Shown piece after piece: positions 1 to 7,608 of a DNA stretch of 64,000 bases; the first letter of the stretch is position 1; each line of letters begins with the position of its first letter. A program made the translations under genes and the position numbers. This stretch comes from Streptomyces sp. PH10-H1. Its GTDB lineage: Bacteria > Actinomycetota > Actinomycetes > Streptomycetales > Streptomycetaceae. The stretch covers positions 62,001 through 126,000 of the forward strand of contig NZ_JASISZ010000005.1 in NCBI RefSeq assembly GCF_030063355.1, read 5' to 3'. The notes beneath the pieces were generated by a model. That model did not search any database, was not told where the DNA came from, and worked only from the letters and a program-made list of their open reading frames with translations.

Positions 1-84
1 CTGATCCTGCCGCTGTTCCACACGATGACCGAGGCCCAGCAGGACCGCGTGGTGGCGGTGCTCCGCGAACAGGCCGACGGATGA
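1..84 (+). CDS. C-terminal end of a probable DegT/DnrJ/EryC1/StrS sugar aminotransferase (partial)
   Basis: The first 27 codons are open from base 1 and end at a TGA at 82-84. The visible residues include LILPLFHTMTEAQQDRVV, which matches the closing segment of DegT-family PLP-dependent sugar aminotransferases (the LP(L/I)F...M(T/S)..Q...V pattern); a very similar tail (LSLPLFPQITTDQQQQVV) closes the complete aminotransferase two genes downstream. The stop overlaps the next gene's start as ATGA, so the two are probably translationally coupled in one amino-sugar operon. The family call rests only on this short tail, because the catalytic part lies outside the window. Confidence 0.6.
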   Translation: MILPLFHTMTEAQQDRVVAVLREQADG

Positions 85-899
85 GCGGCCCCGCCAGACC
101 CGGCCCGCCGGGCTCCGGCGCGGAGAGGTCCGGAGCGGAGAGTTCCGACCGCTCCGAGCTCGTGATCATCGGCGCGGGCGGGTTCGCGCGGGAGACCGCC
201 CAGGCGGTACGGGATGCCAACGCCGAGGACACCGCCCGGGGCCGCGCCGAGCGCTGGAAGCTGCTCGGCCACCTGGACGACAACGCGGCGCTGCACGGCC
301 GGGAGGTGGACGGCATCACCGTGCTGGGCGGGTGCGACCTGGTTCACGAGCTGCCCGGTGCGCGGCTGGTGATCTGCGTCGGCAACCCCCGGGACTACGC
401 CGCACGGGCGCGTCTGGTGCGGCGACTGGGGCTGCCGGAACACCGCTACGCCACGGTGATCCATCCTGCCGCGGTGGTGTCGGGGACCTCGGCCGTCGGC
501 CCCGGCTCGGTGCTCCTGGCGCACAGCGTCCTGACGGCCGCCGTGCGGGTGGGGGCGCATGTGGCCGTGATGCCGCACGTCGTCCTCACTCATGACGATG
601 TGATCGGGGACTACGCCACGATCGCCTCCGGTGTCCGGCTCGGCGGGGGCGTACGGCTGGAGCGGGGTGCCTACGTGGGTGCGGGGTCCCTGGTCCGCGA
701 GTGCACGACGATCGGCGCGTGGTCGCTGATCGGTATGGGAAGCACCGTGCTCGGCGATGTGCCGCCGGGCGAGGTCTGGGTCGGCAGTCCCGCCGGCCGA
801 CTGCGCGAGGCGGGGATCCCGGCACTCGACGAGATCCGAGCCGCTGGTAACGACGTCGGCCGCCGGCCGGCTGAACGGATGGGGAGCTCAGTCACATGA
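81..899 (+). CDS. NeuD/PglD-type sugar O/N-acyltransferase
   Basis: A 272-residue protein with the two-part layout of NeuD/PglD/QdtC-type sugar acyltransferases. An N-terminal Rossmann-like sugar-binding part begins LVIIGAGGFARE at about residues 27-38. From about residue 130 to 230 there is a left-handed beta-helix of hexapeptide repeats (for example HPAAVVSGTSAVGPGSVL, then VRLGGGVRLERGAYVGAG). It would transfer an acetyl or other acyl group to an amino or hydroxyl of a nucleotide-activated sugar in the cytoplasm. It lies between two DegT-type aminotransferases and overlaps both (ATGA at each end), which points to N-acylation of the amino group they install. The first 25 residues are Ser/Gly-rich and poorly conserved, so the true start could lie somewhat downstream. 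Exact acyl donor and sugar cannot be read. Confidence 0.82.
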   Translation: MSGPARPGPPGSGAERSGAESSDRSELVIIGAGGFARETAQAVRDANAEDTARGRAERWKLLGHLDDNAALHGREVDGITVLGGCDLVHELPGARLVICVGNPRDYAARARLVRRLGLPEHRYATVIHPAAVVSGTSAVGPGSVLLAHSVLTAAVRVGAHVAVMPHVVLTHDDVIGDYATIASGVRLGGGVRLERGAYVGAGSLVRECTTIGAWSLIGMGSTVLGDVPPGEVWVGSPAGRLREAGIPALDEIRAAGNDVGRRPAERMGSSVT

Positions 900-2011
900 A
901 CCAGATACCACTTGTCGACCTCAAGGCGGCCCATGCCGAAGTCGCCGATGACGTACGGGACGGTTTCGAGCGCGTTCTGGCGGCCACCGCGTTCATCGGC
1001 GGCGAAGAGGTCCGGGAGTTCGAACGCGAGTACGCGGCCTTCGCCGGTGTCGCGCACTGCGTCGGTGTGGCAAACGGCACCGACGCCCTTGAACTGGCGC
1101 TGCGGGCGAGCGGTGTCGGGGTCGGCGACGAGGTGGTGCTGCCGGCCAACACCTTCATCGCCACGGCGGGCGCGGTGGCCAGGATCGGTGCCAAGCCGGT
1201 GCTGGTGGACTGCGATCCCGACAGTCTCCTCATGGACCACCGGGCCGCACTCGACGCGGTCGGCGCAGCCACCCGTGCGGTCGTGCCGGTCCATCTGTAC
1301 GGGCAGTGCGCCGCCGTGACGGAACTGGCCGGTGCCCTGCCCGCGCACGTCAGGATCGTCGAGGACGCGGCGCAGAGCCAGGGCGCGACGCGCGACGGCC
1401 GCTCCCCGGGAAGCGGCGGGATCGCGGCCACCAGCTTCTATCCGGGCAAGAACCTCGGCGCCTACGGTGACGCGGGCGCGGTGGTAACCGACGACGAGGA
1501 GCGGGCCGACCTGGTGCGCGCGCTCGCGAACCACGGCGGCGTCGCCAAATACCGCCATGACGTGGCCGGGTTCAACAGCCGCCTGGACGGACTGCAGGCA
1601 GTCGTCCTGCGGGCCAAGCTGGCCCGGCTGGCCGACGGGAACGCGGCCCGGCGCGTGGCCGCGGCGCGCTACGACGCGCTGCTCGGCGACTTGTCCGGCG
1701 CCGGGCGCGTGGTGCTGCCGGTGACGGTCACCGGCAACGAGCACGTGTGGCACCTGTACGTCGTGCGCGTCGCCGGAGCGGACCGTGACGCCGTCGTGGG
1801 CAAGCTCAACGCGGAGGGCATCGGGGCCGGGGTGCACTATCCCGCTCCGGTGCACCTCACCTCGGCCTTCGGCCACCTCGGGCACCGCCGTGGCGACTTC
1901 CCAAACGCCGAGGAGGCAGCGGACCGGATGCTCTCGCTTCCGCTCTTCCCGCAGATCACCACCGATCAGCAGCAGCAGGTCGTGGACGCGCTCGCCGATG
2001 CACTGAATTGA
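896..2011 (+). CDS. DegT/DnrJ/EryC1/StrS-family sugar aminotransferase (QdtB/FdtB-like)
   Basis: A 371-residue, full-length PLP-dependent aminotransferase that converts a keto nucleotide-sugar to an amino sugar, with glutamate as the usual donor. The start is typical of the family (IPLVDLKAAHAE), the cofactor/substrate region VANGTDALELAL lies near residues 59-70, and the Schiff-base lysine is Lys185 in FYPGKNLGAYGDAG. EDAAQSQGA near residue 160 supplies the Asp that pairs with the PLP ring. QdtB/FdtB enzymes (TDP-3-keto-6-deoxyhexose aminotransferases) show this architecture and occur beside a QdtC/NeuD-like acyltransferase, as here. The gene overlaps the acyltransferase by 4 nt. Substrate assignment is inference; the family call is firm. 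Confidence 0.88.
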   Translation: MNQIPLVDLKAAHAEVADDVRDGFERVLAATAFIGGEEVREFEREYAAFAGVAHCVGVANGTDALELALRASGVGVGDEVVLPANTFIATAGAVARIGAKPVLVDCDPDSLLMDHRAALDAVGAATRAVVPVHLYGQCAAVTELAGALPAHVRIVEDAAQSQGATRDGRSPGSGGIAATSFYPGKNLGAYGDAGAVVTDDEERADLVRALANHGGVAKYRHDVAGFNSRLDGLQAVVLRAKLARLADGNAARRVAAARYDALLGDLSGAGRVVLPVTVTGNEHVWHLYVVRVAGADRDAVVGKLNAEGIGAGVHYPAPVHLTSAFGHLGHRRGDFPNAEEAADRMLSLPLFPQITTDQQQQVVDALADALN

Positions 2012-2021
2012 GGCCGTTCGC

Positions 2022-2051
2022 CGCCGGATCTCACTGACGTGCGATCCGGCG
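2022..2051. terminator. Inverted repeat after the aminotransferase gene
   Basis: Perfect 9-bp arms, CGCCGGATC at 2022-2030 and GATCCGGCG at 2043-2051, with a 12-nt loop. It starts 11 nt after the aminotransferase stop and precedes the secreted-protein gene at 2133. There is no U tract, as is usual for actinomycete terminators. Confidence 0.5.
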
Positions 2052-2132
2052 CCGGTGCTCGCCTCACCCGCTCTGGTCTTCACCCCGTCTCACCGAGTCG
2101 GGTCGTCACTGCACTGCCGCTGAGAGGTACAG

Positions 2133-5100
2133 ATGTACAGAAGGAGCAGACTGCTCCGGGGCGGGCTCTTCGCCCTGGCCACAGCCTTGGTAACCGCCGT
2201 ACTGCCACCGCTGGCCGTGGTCGCCAGCGCCGCTGATCCGTGTGGATCAGGCATGAACCCCGTCGTCTGCGAGAACTCCAAACCGGGCACACCGATGGAC
2301 CAGTGGTTCGCGCCCAACGCCTATGGCAACGTCCAGGGATTCACCACCCAGGAGAGCGTCCAGGCAGGCGACACCATCCAGTTCAAGATCCAGTCCCCGG
2401 CCGCCTACCATGTCTCGGTCTTCCGTCTCGGCTACTACGGCGGCAACGGAGCGCGCCAGCTGTCGACCGCGGCGCAGGCGGCCCAGACGTATCCCGCCAA
2501 CTTCACCAAGGACGGCACGGCGAACACCCCGATCGACACCACGGTGGTCGACGGGGTGCCGGACGGAAAGCCGCGCAACTGCGGAACCGACACCACCACC
2601 GGCCTCGTGGACTGCGGCAACTGGCCGGTGACCGCGACCTGGACCGTACCGAGCGACGCGGTGTCCGGACTGTACATCGCCAACCTCGACCAGGCGGACG
2701 GCAACGGCGTGATGCCGTACCCGTTCATCGTGCGCAGTGACTCCAGCCACTCCGACATCGTCGTGCAGACCGATGACGAGACATGGCAGGCCTACAACCT
2801 GTGGGGCGGCCGGAACCTCTACGGGGGCACCGGGCCCGCACCCGACGGGCGCGCCTACCAGGTCAGCTACAACCGGCCGCTGGACATCGGCGGCGACAAC
2901 GGCGTTTACGGCTCCGAGTTCGAGATGATCTCCTGGCTCGAACGGAACGGCTACGACGTCAGCTATCTCTCCGGCATGGACGTGTCCACCAAGGGCTCCC
3001 TGCTGACCAACCACAAGATGTTCATGTCCTCCGGCCATGACGAGTACTGGTCCCAGGAGCAGTACAGCAACGTCCTGGCGGCCCGGAAGGCAGGGGTCCA
3101 CCAGACCTACTTCAGCGGCAACGAGGTGTTCTGGAAGACCCGGTTCGCACCGAGCACCGATGGCACCAGCACCGCCAACCGGACGCTGGCCTGCTACAAG
3201 ATGACCAAGCTCGAACTCCCGCAGCCGGACGGCATCCCCGACCCCACCGGGATATGGACCGGGTCCTGGATGGACCCCGGTATCACCGCGCACGGCGCGC
3301 CCTTCCAGCCACAGAACATCCTCACCGGCTCGCTGTTCTCGGTGAACGGCTACCGCAGCGACGCGCTGACGGTGCCCGGCGCCTACAGCAAGCTGAGGCT
3401 CTGGCGCAGCACCACGGTCGCGAACCTGGCCCCGAACCAGACCGCCACCTTCCCGACCGGGACGCTCGGCTACGAGTGGGACAGTGCCGTGTCCAACAGC
3501 AGCAGACCCGCCGGCCAGATCGATCTGTCGTCCACCACGGTCGACGTCACCGACGGCAAATTGCTCCTCGACTACGGGAACACCTACGGCAACGGCACCG
3601 CGACCCACAACCTCGTCGAGTTCCGCGACCAGACCTCGCACGCCCTGGTATTCGGGGCGGGAACCGTGCAGTGGTCGTGGGGTCTGACCAACATCCCCAC
3701 CAGCAACCCGAACGCCACGGTGGTGACCGAGGACAAGCGGATGCAGCAGGCCACCGTGAACGTGTTCGCGGACATGGGCCTCCAGCCCAAGAGCCTGCAG
3801 AGCGGCCTCGTCCTGGCGACGGCCTCCACGGACACCACCGGCCCCGCCATCACCGTGACCACCCCCGCCGCAAACGTCACCGTGCCCGCGTTGCGGCCGG
3901 TCACCATCACCGGGACCGCGGCCGACTCCGGCGGCGGCGTGGTGGCCCGGGTGGAGGTGTCCACCGACGGCGGAACGACCTGGAACCCCACCACCGGTCT
4001 GACGTCCTGGAGCTACAGCTGGACTCCGACGACCATGGGCTCGGCACAGATCAAGGTGCGCGCCGTGGACGACAGCGTCAACATCGGCGCCACCACCACC
4101 GTTCCGCTGACCGTCGGACCCCAGCAGTGCCCCTGCACCGTGTGGCCGGCCGCGGCCGTACCCGGCACCGTCAACGCCGGTGACGGCAGCGCGGTCGAGC
4201 TGGGCGTGAAGATCCGTACATCGGTGACCGGTTCGATCACCGCCGTCCGGTTCTACAAGTCCCCCGCCAACACCGGCACCCACACCGGCAGCCTGTGGAG
4301 CAGTTCGGGCCAGCGGCTCGCCACCGGCACCTTCACCAACGAGACCGCGTCCGGCTGGCAGCAGCTGAACTTCGCCTCGCCGGTGCCGGTGAAGCCGAAC
4401 ACCACCTACATCGCGTCCTACTTCGCACCGGGCGGCGGATACTCCTACGACAGCACCTTCGCGAACAACGCCGCGGGACTGGCTCCGCTCACCGCGCTGC
4501 AGTCCGGCACCGACGGCGGCAACGGCGTGTACCACTACGGTTCGGCGGGCGGCTTCCCGTCCTCCGCGTCGTCGGGAAGCAACTACTGGGTGGACGCCGT
4601 CCTGGACACCTCGACGGCCAGCACCGTCCCGCCCGCGGTCACCTCCACCTCGCCGACGTCCGGGGCGACCGGCGTGGCGATCACCGCACCGGTCAAGGCC
4701 GTCTTCAGCGAAGGGATCGACTTCGAATCGCTGGTGTTCACCCTGAAGGCCGCGAACGGCACCACCGTGCCGGGGGACAAGGTGCTCAGCGCCTCGAACA
4801 GCGCGACCTTCACGCCGTCCACCGAACTGGCGCTGAACACCACGTACACGGCTTCCGTCCAGGCCGCCGACCTGTGGGGCAACACGATGGACGCACCGAC
4901 CACGTGGTCCTTCGTCACCAGTGCCACACCACCAGCGGTCAACTGCCCCTGCACCCTGTGGAACGCCTCCACGGTGCCGAGCACGACCGATCTGACCGGC
5001 GACGCCAACTCGGTTGAGCTGGGCACCCGGTTCCAGTCGGCGGTGAACGGCTACATCACCGGCGTCACCTTCTACAAGGGCACCGGCAACACCGGCACCC

Positions 5101-5555
5101 ACTCCGGAAGCCTCTGGTCCGCCACCGGCACGCTGCTCGCCACCGGCACTTTCGCCGGCGAGACCGCGTCCGGGTGGCAACGGCTCACCTTTGCCACCCC
5201 GGTGGCCATCACCGCCGGCACCCCGTATGTGGTCTCCTACCACGCGCCGAACGGGAACTACGCGGTCGACGGAGGCTACTTCACCGGAGCGCACCAGTCC
5301 TATCCGCTGGTCGCCCCGGCCGACGGCAGCGGAGGATCCAACGGCCTCTACCAGTACGGGAGTGCCCCGGCCTTCCCGACCGGCACCTACGGATCCGCGA
5401 ACTACTGGGTCGGCCCGGTCTTCACCACCACCGCACCGCCAGCCGCCGCGCTGGCAGGCACCTCAACTGAGCCCACCGCGGCCACGACTCCGGCCAAGAC
5501 CGCGACTCCGGCTCCGACCGCACGCACCCACCGCCGCAAGGGAGGTTCCCGCTAG
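2133..5555 (+). CDS. Large secreted multidomain protein (N,N-dimethylformamidase-beta-like domain, Ig-like and two DUF4082 domains)
   Basis: A 1140-residue exported protein. The N-terminus has a Sec-type signal (basic RRSRLLRGG, hydrophobic stretch, cleavage near ASAAD at about residue 34). The first about 560 residues resemble the N,N-dimethylformamidase beta-subunit-like domain, including FRLGYYGGNGAR, the WQAYNLWGG segment and SSGHDEYWS. An Ig-like module follows (about 570-665, ITVTTPAANVTVPALRP), then a DUF4082 module (CPCTVWP... about 668-825), a Big_5/SbsA-like Ig domain (about 830-925) and a second DUF4082 module (CPCTLWN... about 930-1095). The tail is Ala/Thr/Pro-rich and ends in a basic HRRKGGSR. 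The two DUF4082 copies are clear tandem paralogues. The start has AGAGGT 6 nt upstream. Its place inside a polysaccharide locus suggests a wall- or glycan-associated role, but no reaction can be assigned. Confidence 0.82.
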   Translation: MYRRSRLLRGGLFALATALVTAVLPPLAVVASAADPCGSGMNPVVCENSKPGTPMDQWFAPNAYGNVQGFTTQESVQAGDTIQFKIQSPAAYHVSVFRLGYYGGNGARQLSTAAQAAQTYPANFTKDGTANTPIDTTVVDGVPDGKPRNCGTDTTTGLVDCGNWPVTATWTVPSDAVSGLYIANLDQADGNGVMPYPFIVRSDSSHSDIVVQTDDETWQAYNLWGGRNLYGGTGPAPDGRAYQVSYNRPLDIGGDNGVYGSEFEMISWLERNGYDVSYLSGMDVSTKGSLLTNHKMFMSSGHDEYWSQEQYSNVLAARKAGVHQTYFSGNEVFWKTRFAPSTDGTSTANRTLACYKMTKLELPQPDGIPDPTGIWTGSWMDPGITAHGAPFQPQNILTGSLFSVNGYRSDALTVPGAYSKLRLWRSTTVANLAPNQTATFPTGTLGYEWDSAVSNSSRPAGQIDLSSTTVDVTDGKLLLDYGNTYGNGTATHNLVEFRDQTSHALVFGAGTVQWSWGLTNIPTSNPNATVVTEDKRMQQATVNVFADMGLQPKSLQSGLVLATASTDTTGPAITVTTPAANVTVPALRPVTITGTAADSGGGVVARVEVSTDGGTTWNPTTGLTSWSYSWTPTTMGSAQIKVRAVDDSVNIGATTTVPLTVGPQQCPCTVWPAAAVPGTVNAGDGSAVELGVKIRTSVTGSITAVRFYKSPANTGTHTGSLWSSSGQRLATGTFTNETASGWQQLNFASPVPVKPNTTYIASYFAPGGGYSYDSTFANNAAGLAPLTALQSGTDGGNGVYHYGSAGGFPSSASSGSNYWVDAVLDTSTASTVPPAVTSTSPTSGATGVAITAPVKAVFSEGIDFESLVFTLKAANGTTVPGDKVLSASNSATFTPSTELALNTTYTASVQAADLWGNTMDAPTTWSFVTSATPPAVNCPCTLWNASTVPSTTDLTGDANSVELGTRFQSAVNGYITGVTFYKGTGNTGTHSGSLWSATGTLLATGTFAGETASGWQRLTFATPVAITAGTPYVVSYHAPNGNYAVDGGYFTGAHQSYPLVAPADGSGGSNGLYQYGSAPAFPTGTYGSANYWVGPVFTTTAPPAAALAGTSTEPTAATTPAKTATPAPTARTHRRKGGSR

Positions 5556-5630
5556 AGCGGGCCCGCGAGACCGGCAGGAACACAGCAGTCCGCACGACCA
5601 CGTTTCCACCCGTACCCACCGGTGCGGATC

Positions 5631-5667
5631 GGGGGAGGCGGCCCGGCAGGACAGGGCCGCCTCCCCC
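5631..5667. terminator. Strong stem-loop between the secreted protein and the glycosyltransferase
   Basis: Perfect 14-bp arms, GGGGGAGGCGGCCC at 5631-5644 and GGGCCGCCTCCCCC at 5654-5667, with a 9-nt loop. It sits 75 nt after the stop of the 1140-residue protein and only 29 nt before the next start codon, so it could end the upstream transcript or attenuate read-through into the glycosyltransferase. Confidence 0.7.
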
Positions 5668-5696
5668 GAGGCCACCCGGGGATTGGCTTCCTTACG

Positions 5697-6743
5697 ATGA
5701 GCACCGTCAGCGTCGTGATTCCCTGCTACAAGTACGGCCACTTCCTGGCCGACTGCGTGCGCAGCGTCCTGGACGAGCAAGAGGGCCTGGACGTCCGGGT
5801 GCTGATCATTGACGATGCCTCACCCGACGACTCGGCGGAGGCCGCGTACAAGCTGGCGGCCTCCGACCCGCGGATCGAGGTCCGCGTCCACGAACGCAAC
5901 ATGGGGCACATCGCCACCTACAACGAGGGCCTGCTGGAATGGGCCGACGGAGACTACGTCGTCCTGCTCTCCGCGGACGACCGGCTGGTCCCCGGAGCCC
6001 TGGTACGCGCCGCCGCGCTCCTCGATGCTCATCCGGAAGCCGGGTTCTGCTACGGCCGGCCACTGCGCTTCCAGCACGGCGGGCCGCTGCCCGCGGCGCG
6101 CACCGGGAGCACCGGCTCGGTCGTCTATCCGGGGCTGTGGTGGCTGGAGCGGCGGTTCCGCGAGGCGACCGGGTGCATCACCTCACCCGAAGTCGTCGTC
6201 CGCACCAGCCTGCAGCGCACGGTGGGCGGCTACGATCCCACCCTCCCGCACGCCGGCGACATCGAGATGTGGATGCGGCTCGCGGCGCACGCCGACGTCG
6301 GCTACATACGCGGGGCGGACCAGGCCTTCTACCGGGTCCACGGCAATAACATGTCCACCACGGACTTCGGCGGACAGCTCGACGATCTCCGGCAGCGCCT
6401 CATCGCCTTCGACTCGGTGCTCGACAAGTGCGGCGACCGGCTGCCGCGGGCCGACCTGCTGTCACAAGCGGTGCACACCCGGCTCGCCCGCTTCGCGCTG
6501 CGACGGGCCTACCGCGCTTACGACCGGGGGCGTACCGGTGTGGTTCCTGTCGGGGAACTCGTCGCGTTCGCCGGGGAATGCCTGCCCGGCTACAAGGCCC
6601 TTCCGGAGTACCGGGCGCTGCGCCTGCGGCAGCGCATCGGCGCGAGGACGATGCCCTATCTGCAGCCGCTGGTGCTGTCGGCCGTGGTCGAGCGCGGGCG
6701 CGAGTGGTTCTGGTGGAAGTCCTGGAAGCGCCGGGGAATCTGA
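5697..6743 (+). CDS. Family 2 glycosyltransferase
   Basis: A 348-residue GT-A-fold inverting glycosyltransferase of family GT2, expected to add one sugar to the lipid-linked repeat unit on the cytoplasmic face. The nucleotide-sugar fold opens with SVVIPCYKYGHFLADCV, followed by LIIDDASPDDS and the metal-binding acidic motif in LLSADDRLVPGAL. The C-terminal part carries the acceptor-side segment GDIEMWMRLAAHADVGYI. The ATG at 5697 is chosen because conservation begins immediately after it; no strong Shine-Dalgarno is seen. A longer in-frame reading would run back through the terminator stem and is rejected. It is the last plus-strand gene before a convergent Wzz-like gene. The sugar is not predictable. 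Confidence 0.85.
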   Translation: MSTVSVVIPCYKYGHFLADCVRSVLDEQEGLDVRVLIIDDASPDDSAEAAYKLAASDPRIEVRVHERNMGHIATYNEGLLEWADGDYVVLLSADDRLVPGALVRAAALLDAHPEAGFCYGRPLRFQHGGPLPAARTGSTGSVVYPGLWWLERRFREATGCITSPEVVVRTSLQRTVGGYDPTLPHAGDIEMWMRLAAHADVGYIRGADQAFYRVHGNNMSTTDFGGQLDDLRQRLIAFDSVLDKCGDRLPRADLLSQAVHTRLARFALRRAYRAYDRGRTGVVPVGELVAFAGECLPGYKALPEYRALRLRQRIGARTMPYLQPLVLSAVVERGREWFWWKSWKRRGI

Positions 6744-6772
6744 TGCATCGTCAACCAAGGCCTGCTCTCCGC

Positions 6773-7447
6773 TCAGCTGGACAGCGGAACCTCGCGGATC
6801 CGGCCGGCCGCACGCCGCAGCCAGCCGGTGCCCGTGCCGCGCCGCCCCATCATGTACTGGTCGGCCCACAGAGCGGACAGCACCCCGCCGGCCACGCCCA
6901 GCAGGGCCACCCCGGTCAACCCGCGGCTCTTGATGCCGTACTGCCCGGCGGCGCTCGGGGGCACCAGGACGTCAACACTCATCAGCGACGCGGACGCGAT
7001 CCCCTGTGCCGTCTGCATGTCCTGCACATGCTTCGAGTAGACCGCGATGATCTGCCGTACCGCCGCGTCCGCGCCGGCGGGATCCTCCTGCTCCGCCTGC
7101 ACCTGCAACGAGGGGATCAGATAGCGCGGAGTCGCGCTGGTGCCGCTGTTGCGCGGAACCAGTTGGTACTTCCCGCGGACGCCGGCGGCACTCAACTCGG
7201 CGACCCCCGCAGGCGATTGCAGCTGCTGGATGACCGCGGAGGAGACCGCGGCGAGCGGCGGCTGCAGATTCGTGAACTGGTTCGGCTGCCTCCCGGTCAC
7301 CGGCGGTTTGAGCACGACAACCGCCGAACTCATATACAGCTGGGTGGGGCGCAGCACCTGGTAGGCCCCGGCAGCGGTCAGCACCATCGCGAGGACCAGC
7401 ACGTACCAGCGGCGGAGCAGCGCACGGACGAGCTCGCCAGGCGACAC
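6773..7447 (-). CDS. Wzz-like polysaccharide chain-length/co-polymerase membrane protein
   Basis: A 224-residue membrane protein with the Wzz/capsular-biosynthesis layout: a short cytoplasmic start (PGELVRALLRRWYVL), a first membrane helix at about residues 15-32, an extracytoplasmic region of about 140 residues containing the post-TM segment LYMSSAVVVLKPPVTG, and a second membrane helix near residue 190 (GLTGVALLGVAGGVLSAL). No tyrosine-kinase domain follows. The GTG at 7447 is selected because GGAAGG lies 6 nt upstream and homology to the two other Wzz-like proteins in this locus begins there. The gene is divergent from the Wzz-polymerase fusion, with a shared promoter region at 7448-7608. 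Expected role: setting chain length with the Wzy polymerase. Confidence 0.78.
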   Translation of the reverse strand: MSPGELVRALLRRWYVLVLAMVLTAAGAYQVLRPTQLYMSSAVVVLKPPVTGRQPNQFTNLQPPLAAVSSAVIQQLQSPAGVAELSAAGVRGKYQLVPRNSGTSATPRYLIPSLQVQAEQEDPAGADAAVRQIIAVYSKHVQDMQTAQGIASASLMSVDVLVPPSAAGQYGIKSRGLTGVALLGVAGGVLSALWADQYMMGRRGTGTGWLRRAAGRIREVPLSS

Positions 7448-7608
7448 AGTGTTTCCTTCCGTCAGCACCGATACTGGCAGGACACAAGGGAAGCCGCCAC
7501 CGAATCGGACATCCCGCGGCGGACGTCTCCGTACCCGTACCGGCACGTCCTATGCTGGTCCGGGGCCCTGGACCGACCGGTCCCGCGCACCGAGCCGGGG
7601 GTGGGTTC

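Noticed and set aside
671-2083. 470-codon minus-strand frame opposite the aminotransferase
   Set aside because: Antisense shadow; the plus strand has clear catalytic motifs.
2247-5294. Long open frame on the minus strand opposite the 1140-residue secreted protein
   Set aside because: Arg/Gly/Val/Ala-rich composition typical of antisense frames in GC-rich DNA, with no domain and full overlap of a strongly supported gene.
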